Assembly (NCBI GenBank): GCA_004794655.1
Contig: SMMW01000025.1
Coordinates: 6,607,001 to 6,671,000, forward strand
Length of the DNA: 64,000 nt
From: Marisa cornuarietis
Lineage: Eukaryota > Mollusca > Gastropoda > Architaenioglossa > Ampullariidae
Direction of reading: 5' to 3'
A program made the position numbers and the translations under genes. The notes beneath the pieces were generated by a model. The model saw nothing but the letters and a program-made list of their open reading frames with translations. It made no database searches and was not told the origin of the DNA. This document shows, piece after piece, positions 31,986-43,205 of the stretch (position 1 is the first letter of the stretch; every line of letters begins with the position of its first letter).

Positions 31986-32150
31986 CTGACATAAACACTA
32001 TGAGGTACACAGCTTATAAAAACAACTAACTCACAAGAACATAGTGCAACACATGCAGATTCTCCACATACAAAACCAGTCTGTTTGTCAAGAAGAGTAT
32101 GTAGTTTTAACAAAATTACATTACTGCAACATAATCCTATTTTTGTCCAG

Positions 32151-32352
32151 CAGGCCATTGGAGCACCAGGTGCTGCATCTGTCATTCCGCAGGACCTAAG
32201 GATGGGAGGCACAGGAGTGCAAATGCCATTGACGGGGATATCGTCATATGCCTTACAGCAATCAGGTTCTGTTACCACTCCGTATTCAACAGTTCAGCAA
32301 CAGGAAGAGCACTTTTTAACCAAAGAATTTTCTCCCTTCACCATATTTCCAG
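32151..32352 (+). CDS. Host gene, exon 4 in window: hinge
   Basis: Preceded by TTTTGTCCAG and followed by GTCAGGTG. Phase 0 entry matches the exon at 13936. It encodes QAIGAPGAASVIPQDLRM, GTGVQMPLTGISSYALQQSG, then TTPYSTVQQQEEHFLTKEFS, ending PFTIFP plus one base (phase 1). Gln/Pro/Ser-rich with scattered hydrophobic residues, as expected of an unstructured adaptor hinge. The acceptor is a tandem CAGCAG, so splicing could start at 32151 or 32154 and include or omit one Gln. I recognise no domain; assignment rests on splice signals, frame and exon order. Confidence 0.68.
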
Positions 32353-32939
32353 GTCAGGTGTCAAGCTTAGTAAAAATGCTATAAACTAAAAATGTGTCAT
32401 TTGAATGAAGAATTCTAGGGAAGTTTTGTCAGAAGATATTAGTGAAATTGAAATCATATCTGCTATTTGAAAATCAATGAGAGAAGAAAAGAATGCTATA
32501 AAGATGTATATCATTGTGTTTTTAAAAAAAAACTGAAAACATAATGTTCTAAAATCTTTCGTTCTTTTCTTTCTTTTGCTATCTAAAGATCTTGCTTGTC
32601 AGACTTACAGATTTTTTCTGCAGTTATGAAGTGGACTTTTCTCCATGTTTTCTTTGACACTGTTCCAAAATCAAAACATCTTTTCTCCTGAATTTGTGTG
32701 TCAACAAAGTGATAACAGTGTGCTGCAAAATAAAAAGCATGTTTTTTTTCTTTGTAAGATCACCACAGACAAGACTTCAGACTTATTAACTCATTCAATA
32801 CAAGCAAAATCAATGCAATTGAGCTGTATCTGTGAAGACATTCACATCTGTGGGTGCGATCTGTATAGGAAGAGTTAACTCTTTTTCTACGCGAGGCTAA
32901 GACTTGTAACATCACCCTTGAGAGTAGGTAAATCACTCA
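32353..32939 (+). other. Intron sequence without recognised features
   Basis: AT-rich. The open frame 32645-32878 (+) matches nothing I recognise. Confidence 0.55.
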
Positions 32940-33185
32940 TGTAATGGAATTTTGAAACGGTTATATAAATGACATATACAAACATAAAGTACCAAACAAA
33001 CATATATTTTATTAGAATATACACTAGAATTTAAGTATTACTTGCTGTTTTCTTCTAATTTTTGGTTTTTGGAATACAAATCCATGTTGTATTGAGTAGC
33101 CGACACTAGTCACAAAATGGCTCTTGATCAAGCTGAACCCCTTCCCTACTTTAAACATAATGAAAACCTGATTGGTTGACTTTTT
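32940..33185 (-). repeat. R1 interspersed repeat, copy 2 (minus)
   Basis: The reverse complement aligns with 3800-4000: CAACCAATCAGG, CTTGATCAAGAGCCAT, ATGGATTTGTATTC, AGAAGAAAACAGCAAGTAAT, TTTGTTTGGTACTTTATGTT. Confidence 0.65.
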
Positions 33186-33186
33186 A

Positions 33187-34590
33187 ACCTGTTAAGCATA
33201 TTCCTTATGTATTCCTGGTGTGACCCTGCTGGAAGTGCCCTTAGTGGTACCGCTCGGTTGCATCCCCTTGTTGGACTCTGTGGTGGGTGGGGATCATAAG
33301 GAATGAAACCTTTTTTCTTTATTATGGCACCCTCCCCCCAAAAAAGTCTGGGAAAACCCATACATGAGGATGAGTCTTCAGACAGTGAGGATGAGGTGCG
33401 AGAGAGTGTGAAAGTGGTTGTTGAGGGGGCCTGGCCTCGTTTCTGTTGCTTGAGGGCACAGAGCCGGCCCAGTTGCTCTCGTCCCTTTCCCCTTTTGTGG
33501 TTGCAAAGGGCTTCAAAAATATATTCTCTACAGGGTTTACATCCATCAAGCGGTTGCGGACTGGACAATTCCATGTCCAGTGTGCCAACCAGAAAGCTTC
33601 AGAGGCCTTATGCCGATGGGACGGTAAACAGTTTGTTGACTGCCCCTTAAAGGTGCACAGATCCCTCAACTCCTCCAGGGGGGTCATTTGTTGCCTGGAC
33701 CTTGCTGGGATGTCAGAGCTTGACATCAAGTCTGAACTGGCATCCCAGGGGGTCTCAGCTGTAAAAAGAGTCAACCTAAAGAGGGATGGAAAAAAAATTT
33801 CTACAAACACTCTTTTTCTCACTTTCCGTTTACCCAAAGTACCCGACTTCATTGAGGTTGGGTATTTGTGGGTTTTACTCTTCATACCTTTTCTGTTGCA
33901 CTGCTTCAACTGTCAGCGTTATGGCCACAGGGCTAGCTTTTGCAAGTCCCAAGCCCACTGCTTTCACTGCGGCGGGACTGGCCAGGCTGATTGTTCCCAA
34001 AGCGCCAAATGTGCAAATTGTGATGGTCCCCATGTTGCTTCTTCCAAGGACTACCCGAAGTGGAAGGAAGAGGCAGCCATCCAACGCGTATGCACGGAAT
34101 CTGTTGTCTCCTACACCGATGCTTGCCGCTGCATAGTGGATGGCCCCTCAGGAGCATCTCCTACTGCAAACTCCACTTCCTACTTGGCAGTCGCAACGAA
34201 AAGACCATCAGCCTCTATCTCTGTCCAGATGGACATGACATTGGTCTTCTGAGGGGCCTGTCCCAGTCTGTCAAACTATGCCTCCCCCTTCTGCAAGTAG
34301 TGGTGGCTCCCAGTCATCACAAACAACTCAAACTACACCAGTGTCACAAACCAAACAAACCTACCTGATCAGACCTACATGGCAACACACACGAAACACA
34401 AAATCACTGAAAGTTAAAATCACTACATCACAGACAAATAAGAAAGACACGAAAAAAAATCACCAGACAAACGCACTCCACAACAACAAACATCTGGGGC
34501 CACCACAGGAGCAAATTCAGTCCCTGTATCAAACCATTTCGCCTCTCTTGGCAAGCAGGGGATGGACGTGGAGGCTTGGGGGCAGACCGC
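33187..34590 (+). pseudogene. LINE-A ORF1 copy (second subfamily)
   Basis: Begins with the 5' UTR phrase GGTGTGACCCTGCTGGAAGT and start MKPFFFIMAPSPQKSLGKP at 33303. A frameshift near 33440 leads to the frame 33446-34252: KNIFSTGFTSIKRLRTGQF, ELDIKSELASQGVSAVKRV, knuckles CFNCQRYGHRASFC and CFHCGGTGQADC (shortened), CANCDGPH. A stop replaces codon SSE in MTLVF-stop. Sequence ends abruptly after GGGGATGGACGTGGA at about 34580. No ORF2 is attached. The MAP-start and ASF/GTG knuckle residues group it with the copy at 60.6 kb rather than with copies 3 and 4. Confidence 0.8.
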
Positions 34591-34732
34591 AGGGCTACCA
34601 AGGGCTAAACAGCTTGGTCACCCAGGTGATCGCCTAGCGACACTAGCTATAGCTATGTGAGATCCATGCCAATCAAATACATTAATTTACTTAGGGGAGC
34701 AGAAGGAACGAATCATATAGCTTTCATTATGG

Positions 34733-35731
34733 CAACAACAACAACAAAAACCTAGGGAAACGCCTGCGTGTGAGAGAATCTTCTGAGAGTGAGGTGAGAG
34801 AAAGTGTGAGGAAAAGTGTTGACGGGGCCTGGCCCTGTTTTCTTGTCGTGGAAGGTGCATAGCCGGCCAAGCCGCTCTCGTCCCTCTCCCCTTTTGCGAT
34901 CGCAAAAGGTTTCAAATTTTGTCTGGTTTCTCCTCTATCAAGCGATTGTGCACCGGACAATTTCTCATTCAGTGTTCCAGTCAAAAGTCTTCAGAGGCCC
35001 TACGCCGATGGGACGAAAAACAGTTCCTGGACTGCCCCATAAAGGTCACACCACACAGTTCCCTCAACTCTTTAAAGGGGGTCATTTGATGCCCTGACCT
35101 TGCTGGGATGTCGGAACTTGACATTAAGTCAGAACTGGCATCCCAGGGGGTTTCAGTGGTGCAGAGGGTCACCATAAAGAAGGATGGAAAGTCTATTCAA
35201 ACTAATACCCTTTTTCTTACCTTTTGTCTACCTAAAGTACCCGACTTCATTGAGGTTGGGTATTTATGGGTCAAAGTTGCTTTATTCATACCTTCACCAT
35301 TGTGCTGCTTCAACTGTCAGCGTTATGGCCATGGGGCTAGCTTTTGCAAGTCCCAAGCCCGCTGCTTTCGCTGCAGCGGGACTGGCCACGCTGCGGCTGA
35401 TTGTTCCTCAAGTGCCAAGTGTGCAAACTGTGACGGGTCTCACGTTGCTTCATCAAAGAACTGCCCAAAGTGGAAGGAAGAGGCAGCTACTGTAGGCTCT
35501 ACTTCCTATTCGGCAGTCATTGCAAAACGACCGTCAGTGTCTGTGTCTATCCAGACAGACATGACATGGGTCTCTTCAGAGGGCCCTGTCTGTCAAGCTG
35601 TGCCTCATCCTCCTCCTGCAAGCAGTGGTGGCTCCCAGTCATCACAGGCATCTCAAACTCAAATGCAAACAAACCTTACCAGTCAGACCTCCACGAAAAC
35701 CAGAACGAAACACAAAATCTCCAAAAGGTAA
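34733..35731 (+). pseudogene. LINE-A' ORF1
   Basis: The start (MATTTTKT then stop) and several N-terminal frame changes are followed by the open frame 35108-35731: ELDIKSELASQGVSVVQRV, CFNCQRYGHGASFC, CFRCSGTGHAAADC, CANCDGSHVASSKNC, SIQTDMTWVS. The Cys and His of all knuckles are present. A deletion of about 25 codons after WKEEAA removes the AESxxSYADA segment present in other copies. Confidence 0.8.
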
Positions 35732-35991
35732 AAACACTACACCACAGACAAGAAAGACACACAAGCAAAAACAAAATCACCAGACAAACTTACTCCACAA
35801 CACTAAACATCTGGGGTCGCCACAGCAGTAAATTTTGTCCCTGTAGCTAACCGTTTGCCTCTCTTGGTGAGCAGGGGATGGACGTGGATGAGCGATGTCT
35901 TGCGTTGCCTTCTCCATCCCGCCTTCCCCTGCCTTCTTATTCTTCTCCTTCTTCTGTGAGGTGCTCTGTGTCCCACCCTCACAGATAAAAC

Positions 35992-36452
35992 ATGTCTACC
36001 ATCCTTCAATGGAACTGCCGAGGGATCCAAGCCAACTTTGAAGAGCTCCGATACCTAGCATCTCATTTGTCACCTGATATTATTGCTCTTCAGGAGACTT
36101 CTCCTACCTTCTACCTCCTTTTCCTTCAAAGGCTTTCAAATTTTACGTCAAGACTCGCAATCTGACGTCTTTTCAGGTAGGGCTGCTCTTCTTCTTCACT
36201 CCCACCTTTTGTTTAGCCAGATAGAACTTTCCACTCCTCTTCAAGATGTTGATGCCCGAGTTACACTGGGAAAGACTATCACTATTTGCTGTATTTATCT
36301 TCCTCCATCTGCTCGGTTCTCCCGACAAGACCTTGAGGATCTTCTGACTCAACTTCTTTTTTTTATGGAAAGTGATCTCTGCCTCTTAAACGATGGTTCA
36401 AACACTTTTTATCGGCACCTTTTCAGCAATCGATCTGTCAGTAATCAATCAA
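35992..36452 (+). pseudogene. LINE-A' ORF2, partial endonuclease
   Basis: MSTILQWNCRGIQANFEEL is followed by a frameshift at about 36095, then FSFKGFQILRQDSQSDV and ICCIYLPPSARFSRQDLEDL. A deletion at 36358 removes GDFNGHHP. The reading is cut by LINE-B after LLNDGSNTFYRHLFSNRSV. Non-functional. Confidence 0.8.
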
Positions 36453-37690
36453 TCAATCCTCTTCGTCCTAGTTGCACATAAGGCCACTGATGTCGGTCGG
36501 CTGAAACTCGCTCCAGGCGACCCCATGTCCAGCCCTTTCCTTTTATCTCCCTTTCCACTGTTCTTGTCCAGGTTTCCTTTGGGCGGCCTTGTTTTCTTCG
36601 GCCATCTGGAGTCCATCGTAGGGCGATTCTGGATAGGTCTGCTGTCTCCTGGCAAAGCACATGTCCAATCCATCGCCAACGCCTTCGTTGAACCAGCGTG
36701 GTGATGGATTTGGTTTCAGTTCTTTGGTGGAGTTCTTCATTGGTGATGGTGTTTGGTGAAAAGATGTTAAGGATGCGCCTGAGGCATCTGTTTTGGAAGA
36801 CGTCAAGCCTGTTACCGATGTTTTTCGTCATCTTCCATGATTCTGATCCATAAAGGAGGGTGCTGATCACATTCGACTTGAAGATTCTCAGCTTGGTCTT
36901 CTGGCTGATGTTTTTTGTCTTCCATGTGCTCCTGAGTGAGGCGAAGGCCTGGCTGGCTTTCGCCAGTCGGGCTCGAATCTCCACCTCCGCATCCCCGGTG
37001 TTTGAAATCTTGGATCCAAGATAGGTAAAACTGTCAACTTCCTCAATCTCTTCTCCATTTAGTTTGATGTTTTCTTGGACTCTGGCGTACACTCTCATAC
37101 TTTTCGTTTTCTTTGCGCTGACCTTCAAGCCAAGATTTCCAGCTGTTTCTGAGAAGGCATTTGTTTTCACCTGCATGTCTTGGTGGCGGTGTGACAACAG
37201 GGCAATGTCATTGGCAAAGTCCAAGTCTTCCAGCATTGTTGTTGCTGTCATAGTCATGGTCCATTTGATCCCTCTCCTCTCTCTGTCGGTGGAATTCTTC
37301 ATAATCCAGTCCATGGCCAGGATGAAGAGGAACGGCGACAGAATGCAGCCCTGCTTCACCCCAGTACTGACGTTGAAGGGGGCTGTGAGCTCCATGTCAC
37401 AGACCGCCTGAGATTTGAAGTCGCTGTACAGCATTGCAGCGACCTGGACAAGTTTCGCAGGGACTTTATAATGCCTCAGGATCTTCTATAAGGACTCGCA
37501 GTGGATGCTGTCAAAAGCCTTCTCCAGGTCGATGAAGTTGATGTACAGCAGTGCGTTCCACTCATTGGTCTGCTTCAGAATCTGATGCAGAGTGAAAATG
37601 AGTTCAGTGCAGGATCGCCTAGGGCGAAATCCTATTTGCTGGGGCCGGAGGTCTTTCTCAATGGTTGCTGTCAGTCTTGACAAGCCCCCG
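36453..37690 (-). mobile_element. LINE-B copy (minus), 3' half
   Basis: The 3' tail (GATTGATTGATTG on the minus strand) abuts LINE-A' at about 36453-36472. RT sequence continues to 37690, where LINE-A copy 4 interrupts it. An endonuclease part in the same orientation reappears at 44390-44905 beyond copy 4, though the stretch between endonuclease and RT is absent. Confidence 0.82.
36481..37690 (-). pseudogene. LINE-B RT, 3' part
   Basis: Minus-strand frames 37690-37486 and 37434-36445 give FRPRRSCTELIFTLHQIL, INFIDLEKAFDSIHCESL, a stop (RRS-stop near 37486), then GVKQGCILSPFLFILAMDW, LEDLDFANDIALLSHRHQ (catalytic YADD changed to FAND), FTYLGSKISNTGDAE, LYGSESWKMTKNI, RRRWRWIGHVLCQETADLS. The first catalytic Asp of the pair is lost (Asn), so it is inactive even apart from the stop. 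Confidence 0.85.
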
Positions 37691-38308
37691 TGGGCCCGGC
37701 TTCTCGTGCTGGGGTTGAACACCCAGCCTCTCTTTGGCTGGGTGACCAAGCTGGCCCACCCCTTTCCCTTAGGCTTTTCTCCCTCACTGGCCCTTTCACC
37801 TTTATTCTTTTTCTAAACAAACATCTCTCTATCACACTACAGTTTTGTCTTTTCTATCTTCTGCCTACACTGGCCTTTTCCTGTCTTCTTCTCCAATCAT
37901 GCCTTTCTTTGAATGCAACTCTTTTCTCTGTGGCCTCCTTTAGGCCCCCTGCGTTTGCCGTGCAGGGCAACCCGTGTCGGGGGAGGATGGGATCCTGGAG
38001 GTTGAAGTCCCTGATGGGCTGCGGCCCACTATACCAACACACCTCTTTGGCCCGGACTTCTCCTAGATGGGAGGTTGGTGTGGCCCACACCAATCAAGCG
38101 GCTGGTCATGCATTGCCCTAGCTTTGCTAGAAGGCTGCGGCCGGGGTCAATCTGGTCTACACACTCTGTAGGCCAGAGTATATTCCTTCTGTATCCCTGG
38201 TGCGACCCTGCTGGAAATGCCCTTAGTGGTACCGCTCGGTCGCATCCCCTTGTTGGACTCCGTGGTGGGTTGGGAGCAGAAGGAATGAAACAAATGAAAT
38301 TCATTATG

Positions 38309-39695
38309 GCAAAAAAAAAAATCAAATCTGGGGAAAAGAATTAGGGAGGATGTTTTTTCATCTGATAGTGAGGATGAGGTACGTGAGAGTGTGGATGCTC
38401 GTAAGGCTTTAGAAGGGGCTTGGCCCCGTTTTCTTGTTGTGGAGGGCGCAGAGTCGGCTCGGCCACTCTGGTCCCTCTCCCCTTTTGCTATAGACAAGGG
38501 ATTTAAAAATATTTCAAATACTGGTTTTGCTTCTATAAAGAAACTTTGCACTGGACAATTTCTGGTCCAGTGCAAAACTCAAAAGGCGTCAGAGGCTCTT
38601 CGCCGATGGGACTCAAAGCAGTTTGTTGACCGCCCCATCAAGGTGACTATCCATAGATCCCTCAACTCCTCCAGGGGTGTCATCAGGTGTCCCGACCTTG
38701 CTGGGATGTCAGAACTTGACATCAAGTCAGAACTGGCATCCCAGGGGGTTACAGCAGTCCAGAGGGTCCACCTCAAGAGGGATGGGAACTCTGTGCCTAC
38801 CAATACACTTTTTCTGACTTTCAGCCTTCCCAAATTACCCGAATCTATCCTGGTCGGGTATCTACTGGTCAAGGTCTCTCTATTCATTCCTTCTCCTTTG
38901 CGTTGTTTCAACTGTCAGCGTTATGGCCATGGGGCAAGCTCTTGCAAGTCCCAAGCCCGCTGCTTCCGCTGAGGTGAGGTTGGCCACGCTGCAGCTGACT
39001 GTTCGAAAAGCCCACACTGTGCTAACTGTGACGGTGCGCACACTGCCTCTTCAAAAGACTGCCCGAAGTGGAAGGAGGAAGCAACCATCCAGCGTGTACG
39101 CGCGGAATCTGGCATTTCATATGCCGAAGCACGCCGTCGCGTGGTGGGGGACCCTCCTACATCAGGTTCCACTTCTTTTTCAGCAGTCGTTGCAAAGCGA
39201 CCGTTAGCTTCTGTGTCTATCCAGACGGACATGACATGGGTCTCTTCTGAGGGCCCAGTCCCAGTCCGTCAAAATATGCCTCCTCCTCCTCCTCCTGCAA
39301 ACAGTGGTGGCACTCAGTCAACACAAGCATCTCAAACAACTCAAACATTAAAGCCCAAACAAGCTTCACCAGCCAGGAACACTACACGTCAACAAACACA
39401 AAGCACAAAATCACCAAAGAACAAGAACACCACACCGCAAACAGACAAGAATACAAAATCAAAAGCAAAATCACCAGAAAAACCCATCACTCAGCACAAA
39501 ACATCTGGGCCCACCACAGCTGAAATTTCAGTCCCTGTTTCCAATCGTTATGCCTCTCTTGGCGAGCAGGGGATGGACGTGGATGAACGACGCTTAGCGT
39601 CGCCTTCTCCATCCCGCCGTCCCCTGCCCTCTCCCTCTCCTTCTCCATCTCCTGTTGCTCCTGTGAGGCGCTCTGCGTCTTTCCCTCACAGATAG
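38309..39695 (+). pseudogene. LINE-A copy 4 ORF1
   Basis: The start MAKKKIKSGEKN runs into a stop because the A-tract is shorter than in copy 3, shifting the frame. The true frame continues at 38391-38972 (FKNISNTGFASIKKLCTGQF, ELDIKSELASQGVTAVQRV, CFNCQRYGHGASSC, QARCFR) and ends at TGA 38970-38972, where copy 3 has TGC for the first Cys of the second knuckle. The frame resumes to 39695 with the native C-terminus: SIQTDMTWVS, EQGMDVDERRLASPSPS, ending SASFPHR. This copy shows what the intact C-terminal tail should be. Confidence 0.85.
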
Positions 39696-39696
39696 A

Positions 39697-42496
39697 ATGT
39701 CAACAATCCTTCAATGGAACTGTCGAGGGATCCGAGCCAACTTTGAAGAACTTCGAGTCTTAGCATCTCGTCTCTCTCTTGAGATCATAGCTCTTCAAGA
39801 GACTCTTCTACTACCTTCTACCCCTTTTACCTTCAAAGGCTTTCACATTTTACGTCAGGACTCGCAGAATGACATCCCTTCAGTTGGGACTGCTCTTCTC
39901 CTTCGTTCCCACCTTCTGTTTAGCCAGATACCACTCTCTACTCCTCTTCAAGCTGTTGCTGCCCGGGTTACTCTGGGCAAAACTTTCACTGTCTGTAGTA
40001 TCTATCTTCCACCATCGGCTCGGATCTCCCGACAAGACATTGAGGGTCTTCTGACCCAACTTCCTCCTCCCATCCTTCTTTTGGGGGACTTCAACGGACA
40101 CCATCCCCTATGGGGCAGGGCATCGGGTGACGCCAGGGGGGAGTTGTTAGAATCCATTTTTATGGAAAGGGATCTATGCCTTCTAAACGATGGCTCAAAC
40201 ACCTTTTGCCGTCCTTCCTGTGGCATTGTCTCTGCTGTGGATCTGTCGGTCGTCAGCCCCACACTACTACTCGATTTGAACTGGACAGTATATGACGACC
40301 TGTGTGGCAGTGGCCACTTCCCAATAGTTTTACAGCTCTTAACTCCTCTAGAACAGGAAGGTACTTTCCGTGAGGGCGGTAGGAACCTGTCCAGAGCAGA
40401 CTGGCCTGCTTTTCAGGCCCTCTGTAACACCCGGCTTTTCTCAGACTCTAGTTTTAACTTAGATGTAGAGGACTCTATGGACGATCCTACATTCCATCCT
40501 ATTAACCAGTTTACCTCTACTTTAACTGATATAGCTTCAGAAACAATCCCTAGACGAGGACTTCAAAATCGCCGACCACGTGTACCGTGGTTTACTGAGG
40601 AGTGCAGGGTGGCCCAGCATGCTCGGAAGAAGGCCCAGCGCCTTGCCTTCCGCCACCCAACTCCTGAAAATGTGATAAATTTTAAACGTTGCAGAGCTCA
40701 GGCTCGTTTTACATTTAAACAGGCAAGAAAACGCATGGCAAAGGTATGTGTCCTCTTTATCCTCCCGTACCACTTCTCAGGCGGTGTGGGCAGCCATTAG
40801 GAAAACAAAGGGAAGGTTTCAGGCTGGCTCAATAGGCCACCTGCGGGTTGGAAACTCTGTTCTCACAGAACCACGGGATGTTGCCAATTCGCTGGCATCC
40901 AACATTGCCCAAAACTCCTCCTCTTCAAATTACTCTCCTGATTTTCAACGTATGAAACTTTTTCAGGAATCTCTTCCCTGTGACTTTTCCTCAGATAACT
41001 CAGAACAGTATAACTTACCTTTCTCTCTTAACGAACTGCAGCAGGCCCTTCAAAAGTGCAAGGACTCTGCACCTGGCCTAGACAACATTCCATATCAGCT
41101 GCTGACTCATCTTCCACAGGCCTCTCTAACTCTTCTTTTAAACATCTTTAACTATATCTGGGTGTCCGGCTGTTTTCCTCCCTCGTGGAAAGAGGCAGTC
41201 GTGGTGCCTATTCCAAAACCGGGAAAGGATCCTTCTGATCCAAACTCTTACCGGCCCATAGCTCTCACTAGCTGTCTATGCAAAACCTTAGAACGAATGG
41301 TGAATGCTCGGCTCACCTGGCAATTGGAATCTCGTGGTCTCCTCTCCAACCTGCAGTGTGGCTTTAGACAACACCGCAGTACCCTAGACCATCTGGTCTG
41401 TTTTGAAACTTTTGTTAGGGATGCGTTTGTCAACAAGGAACACGTCTTAGGAGTTTTCTTTGACTTGGAGAAGGCGTACGACACTACCTGGAAGCAAGGT
41501 ATTCTGTCAGACCTTCACGCCCTTGGCTTCCGGGGCCGTATGCCTCTCTTCATTAAAAACTTTTTCTCTCAACGTCTTTTTCAAGTTCGTGTGCGATCTA
41601 TCCTTTCTGATCCTCAGGAACAGGAAATGGGCGTCCCGCAGGGCAGCATTCTTTCACCTACCCTTTTTAACATCAAAATAGATTCCATCTTGAAATCTGT
41701 CTGTCCAGGTTTGGTGGCCTCGCTGTATGTATAAGATTTTGCTCTTTGCATCTGAGGCCGATCCCTACCGTGCCTCGAACGCCGGCTTCAGCTGTGCGTA
41801 AACGGTGTACAGAAGTGGGTGACAGAAAATGGCTTCAAATTTTCTTCTACGAAGTCAGTATGCATCTACTTTTGTAAACTATGAGGCATGTTTCCAAACC
41901 CATCTATCTCTGTCAACGGCACGGTACTCAAAGTGGTCCAGGAAGTAAAATTTCTTGGGGTCATTTTTGACCAAAAGCTTTCCTTCCTTCCTCATATCAA
42001 ATCCTTACGTCTATCATGTCAGAAAGCCTTGGACGTTCTTCGAGTAGTTGGCCATGTCAGCTGGGGGGTGGACCGCACGGTCCTGCTTCGCCTGTACCGT
42101 GCCCTGGTCCGCTCCAAGCTAGACTATGGATCCATTATCTATGGCTCTGCTCGGGAGTCCTATCTCAAAATTCTTGATCCTATTCACCATCAAGGGCTCC
42201 GCATCTGTTTGGGTGCCTTCCGCACCACTCCTGTACAAAGTTTGTACGCAGAAGCTGGTGAGCCTCCAGTTTCTCTCCGTCGTCTAAAACTCATGCTGTC
42301 CTATGTCTGTCGCTTAAAAGCTCATCCTGGAAACGCTGCTTACCGTGCTGTTTTCGGACCTCAGCGTGCTGCCCTGTATGCCATTCGTACCAAGGAGCTA
42401 AAACCAGTATCACTCCGTGTTGAACCTCACTTGCAAGCAGCCAGAGTAGATATCCAGCAGGTAGAGCCTCTCCCTCTACTGCCAACTCCTCCTTGG
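39697..42496 (+). pseudogene. LINE-A copy 4 ORF2: endonuclease and RT
   Basis: MSTILQWNCRGIRANFEEL, ALQETLLL, LLGDFNGHHPLWG and CGSGHFPI (SDH changed to SGH, a lost catalytic Asp) are present. A frameshift near 40735 leads to the RT frame 40748-41734: NSYRPIALTSCLCKTLERMV, GVFFDLEKAYDTTWKQGIL, GVPQGSILSPTLFN. The RT ends at TAA 41732-41734, exactly where YVDD should read its first Asp. It resumes after 41888 with SKLDYGSIIYGSARESYL and stops at the LTR insertion. Confidence 0.88.
42492..42496 (+). repeat. LTR target-site duplication, left
   Basis: CTTGG, repeated at 43206-43210. Joining across one copy restores CCTCCTTGGACTCTTCCTG, as in copies 1, 3 and 5. Confidence 0.9.
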
Positions 42497-42733
42497 TGTA
42501 ACGAATTAAATGCGGTAGCGGTCTGTGTGACAGGTCACCGGCGCTTTGTTGACATATTTGACCCCGGTTGACTGACCGGTTGGCCGCGTGACTGTATCCA
42601 GACGCGCCGAGATCCTTCTAGCGGGTGCGTGAGCGGGTGTCTGGCGCAAGCCTCAATAGCCAGAATGTTCAGTGTGAGAGTGCGCATGCGTGACGAGTGG
42701 ATGCTCGATGTTTCTAGATGTGTTTGTATCATG

Positions 42734-42740
42734 TATATAA
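42734..42740 (+). promoter_or_regulatory. LTR TATA box
   Basis: TATATAA, 237 bp into the LTR and about 320 bp upstream of the AATAAA signal. Transcription would be expected to start near 42765. Confidence 0.6.
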
Positions 42741-43057
42741 GTGTGAATGAGTGTTTCAGTAAGGAAGGCGAGCGAGTGTATAGTAGACAGTTTGTGCGTG
42801 CGTGTAGCGCCGCTAGTTGAGTCAGGCCTGTGTAGCCTTAGTTTGTGTAAGCGTGTGTTGCTTTTAGTTTGAGTGGAATTGTATTGCCTTAGCCAGCGTG
42901 TGTCGCTGTGTTTTTCAGTTGATGTGTCAGGCGCGTGTGTCGCCGTTAGAGTAGCAGGAGTCGCTGCTAAGATAGTTATCTGAGTGAACTATTGGGATTG
43001 TGTTGCCGGCGTGTATCGCCGCTTTGATTGAGTGAAGCTCGCTGCATAAATTTGTGG

Positions 43058-43063
43058 AATAAA
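43058..43063 (+). terminator. LTR polyadenylation signal
   Basis: AATAAA, followed about 25 bp later by the GACTGCGAAGACTCTGTTTT stretch. It fits an R/U5 boundary in the LTR. Confidence 0.6.
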
Positions 43064-43205
43064 GTATTTTAGTGGAAATATCTTGACTGCGAAGACTCTG
43101 TTTTGGGAGAGGCTGGCACCGCAGGTCAAGGACCCATAACGAGCCATTAATTAAATCACGGACATTTCAACATCTATTACATTTATCTACGTTTTATCCG
43201 TAACA

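Larger units (their letters stand above)
34695..36452 (+). mobile_element. LINE-A' (base of the nested tower)
   Basis: Contains ORF1 (34733-35731 and its tail to about 35990) and the start of ORF2 (from 35992). It is cut at about 36452, within the endonuclease (after CAATCGATCTGTCAGT), by the (AATC)n end of LINE-B lying in the opposite orientation. The lost 3' part is not found beyond LINE-B, so flanking sequence was deleted. Confidence 0.8.
42497..43205 (+). mobile_element. Solo LTR (709 bp)
   Basis: Begins TGTAACGAATTAAATG and ends ATCCGTAACA, the TG...CA termini of an LTR, with near-inverted TGTAAC/GTAACA ends. It is flanked by a 5-bp duplication (CTTGG) and interrupts the LINE-A ORF2 before RNase H. 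A TATA box (42734-42740) and AATAAA (43058-43063) are spaced as in a U3-R-U5 arrangement. There are no gag or pol genes, so it is the product of recombination between the two LTRs of an inserted element. A 5-bp duplication is usual for Gypsy and BEL elements; without internal sequence the family stays open. Confidence 0.92.

Noticed and set aside
42535..42820. Open frames within 42.5-42.8 kb as genes
   Set aside because: They lie wholly within the solo LTR, which is non-coding.
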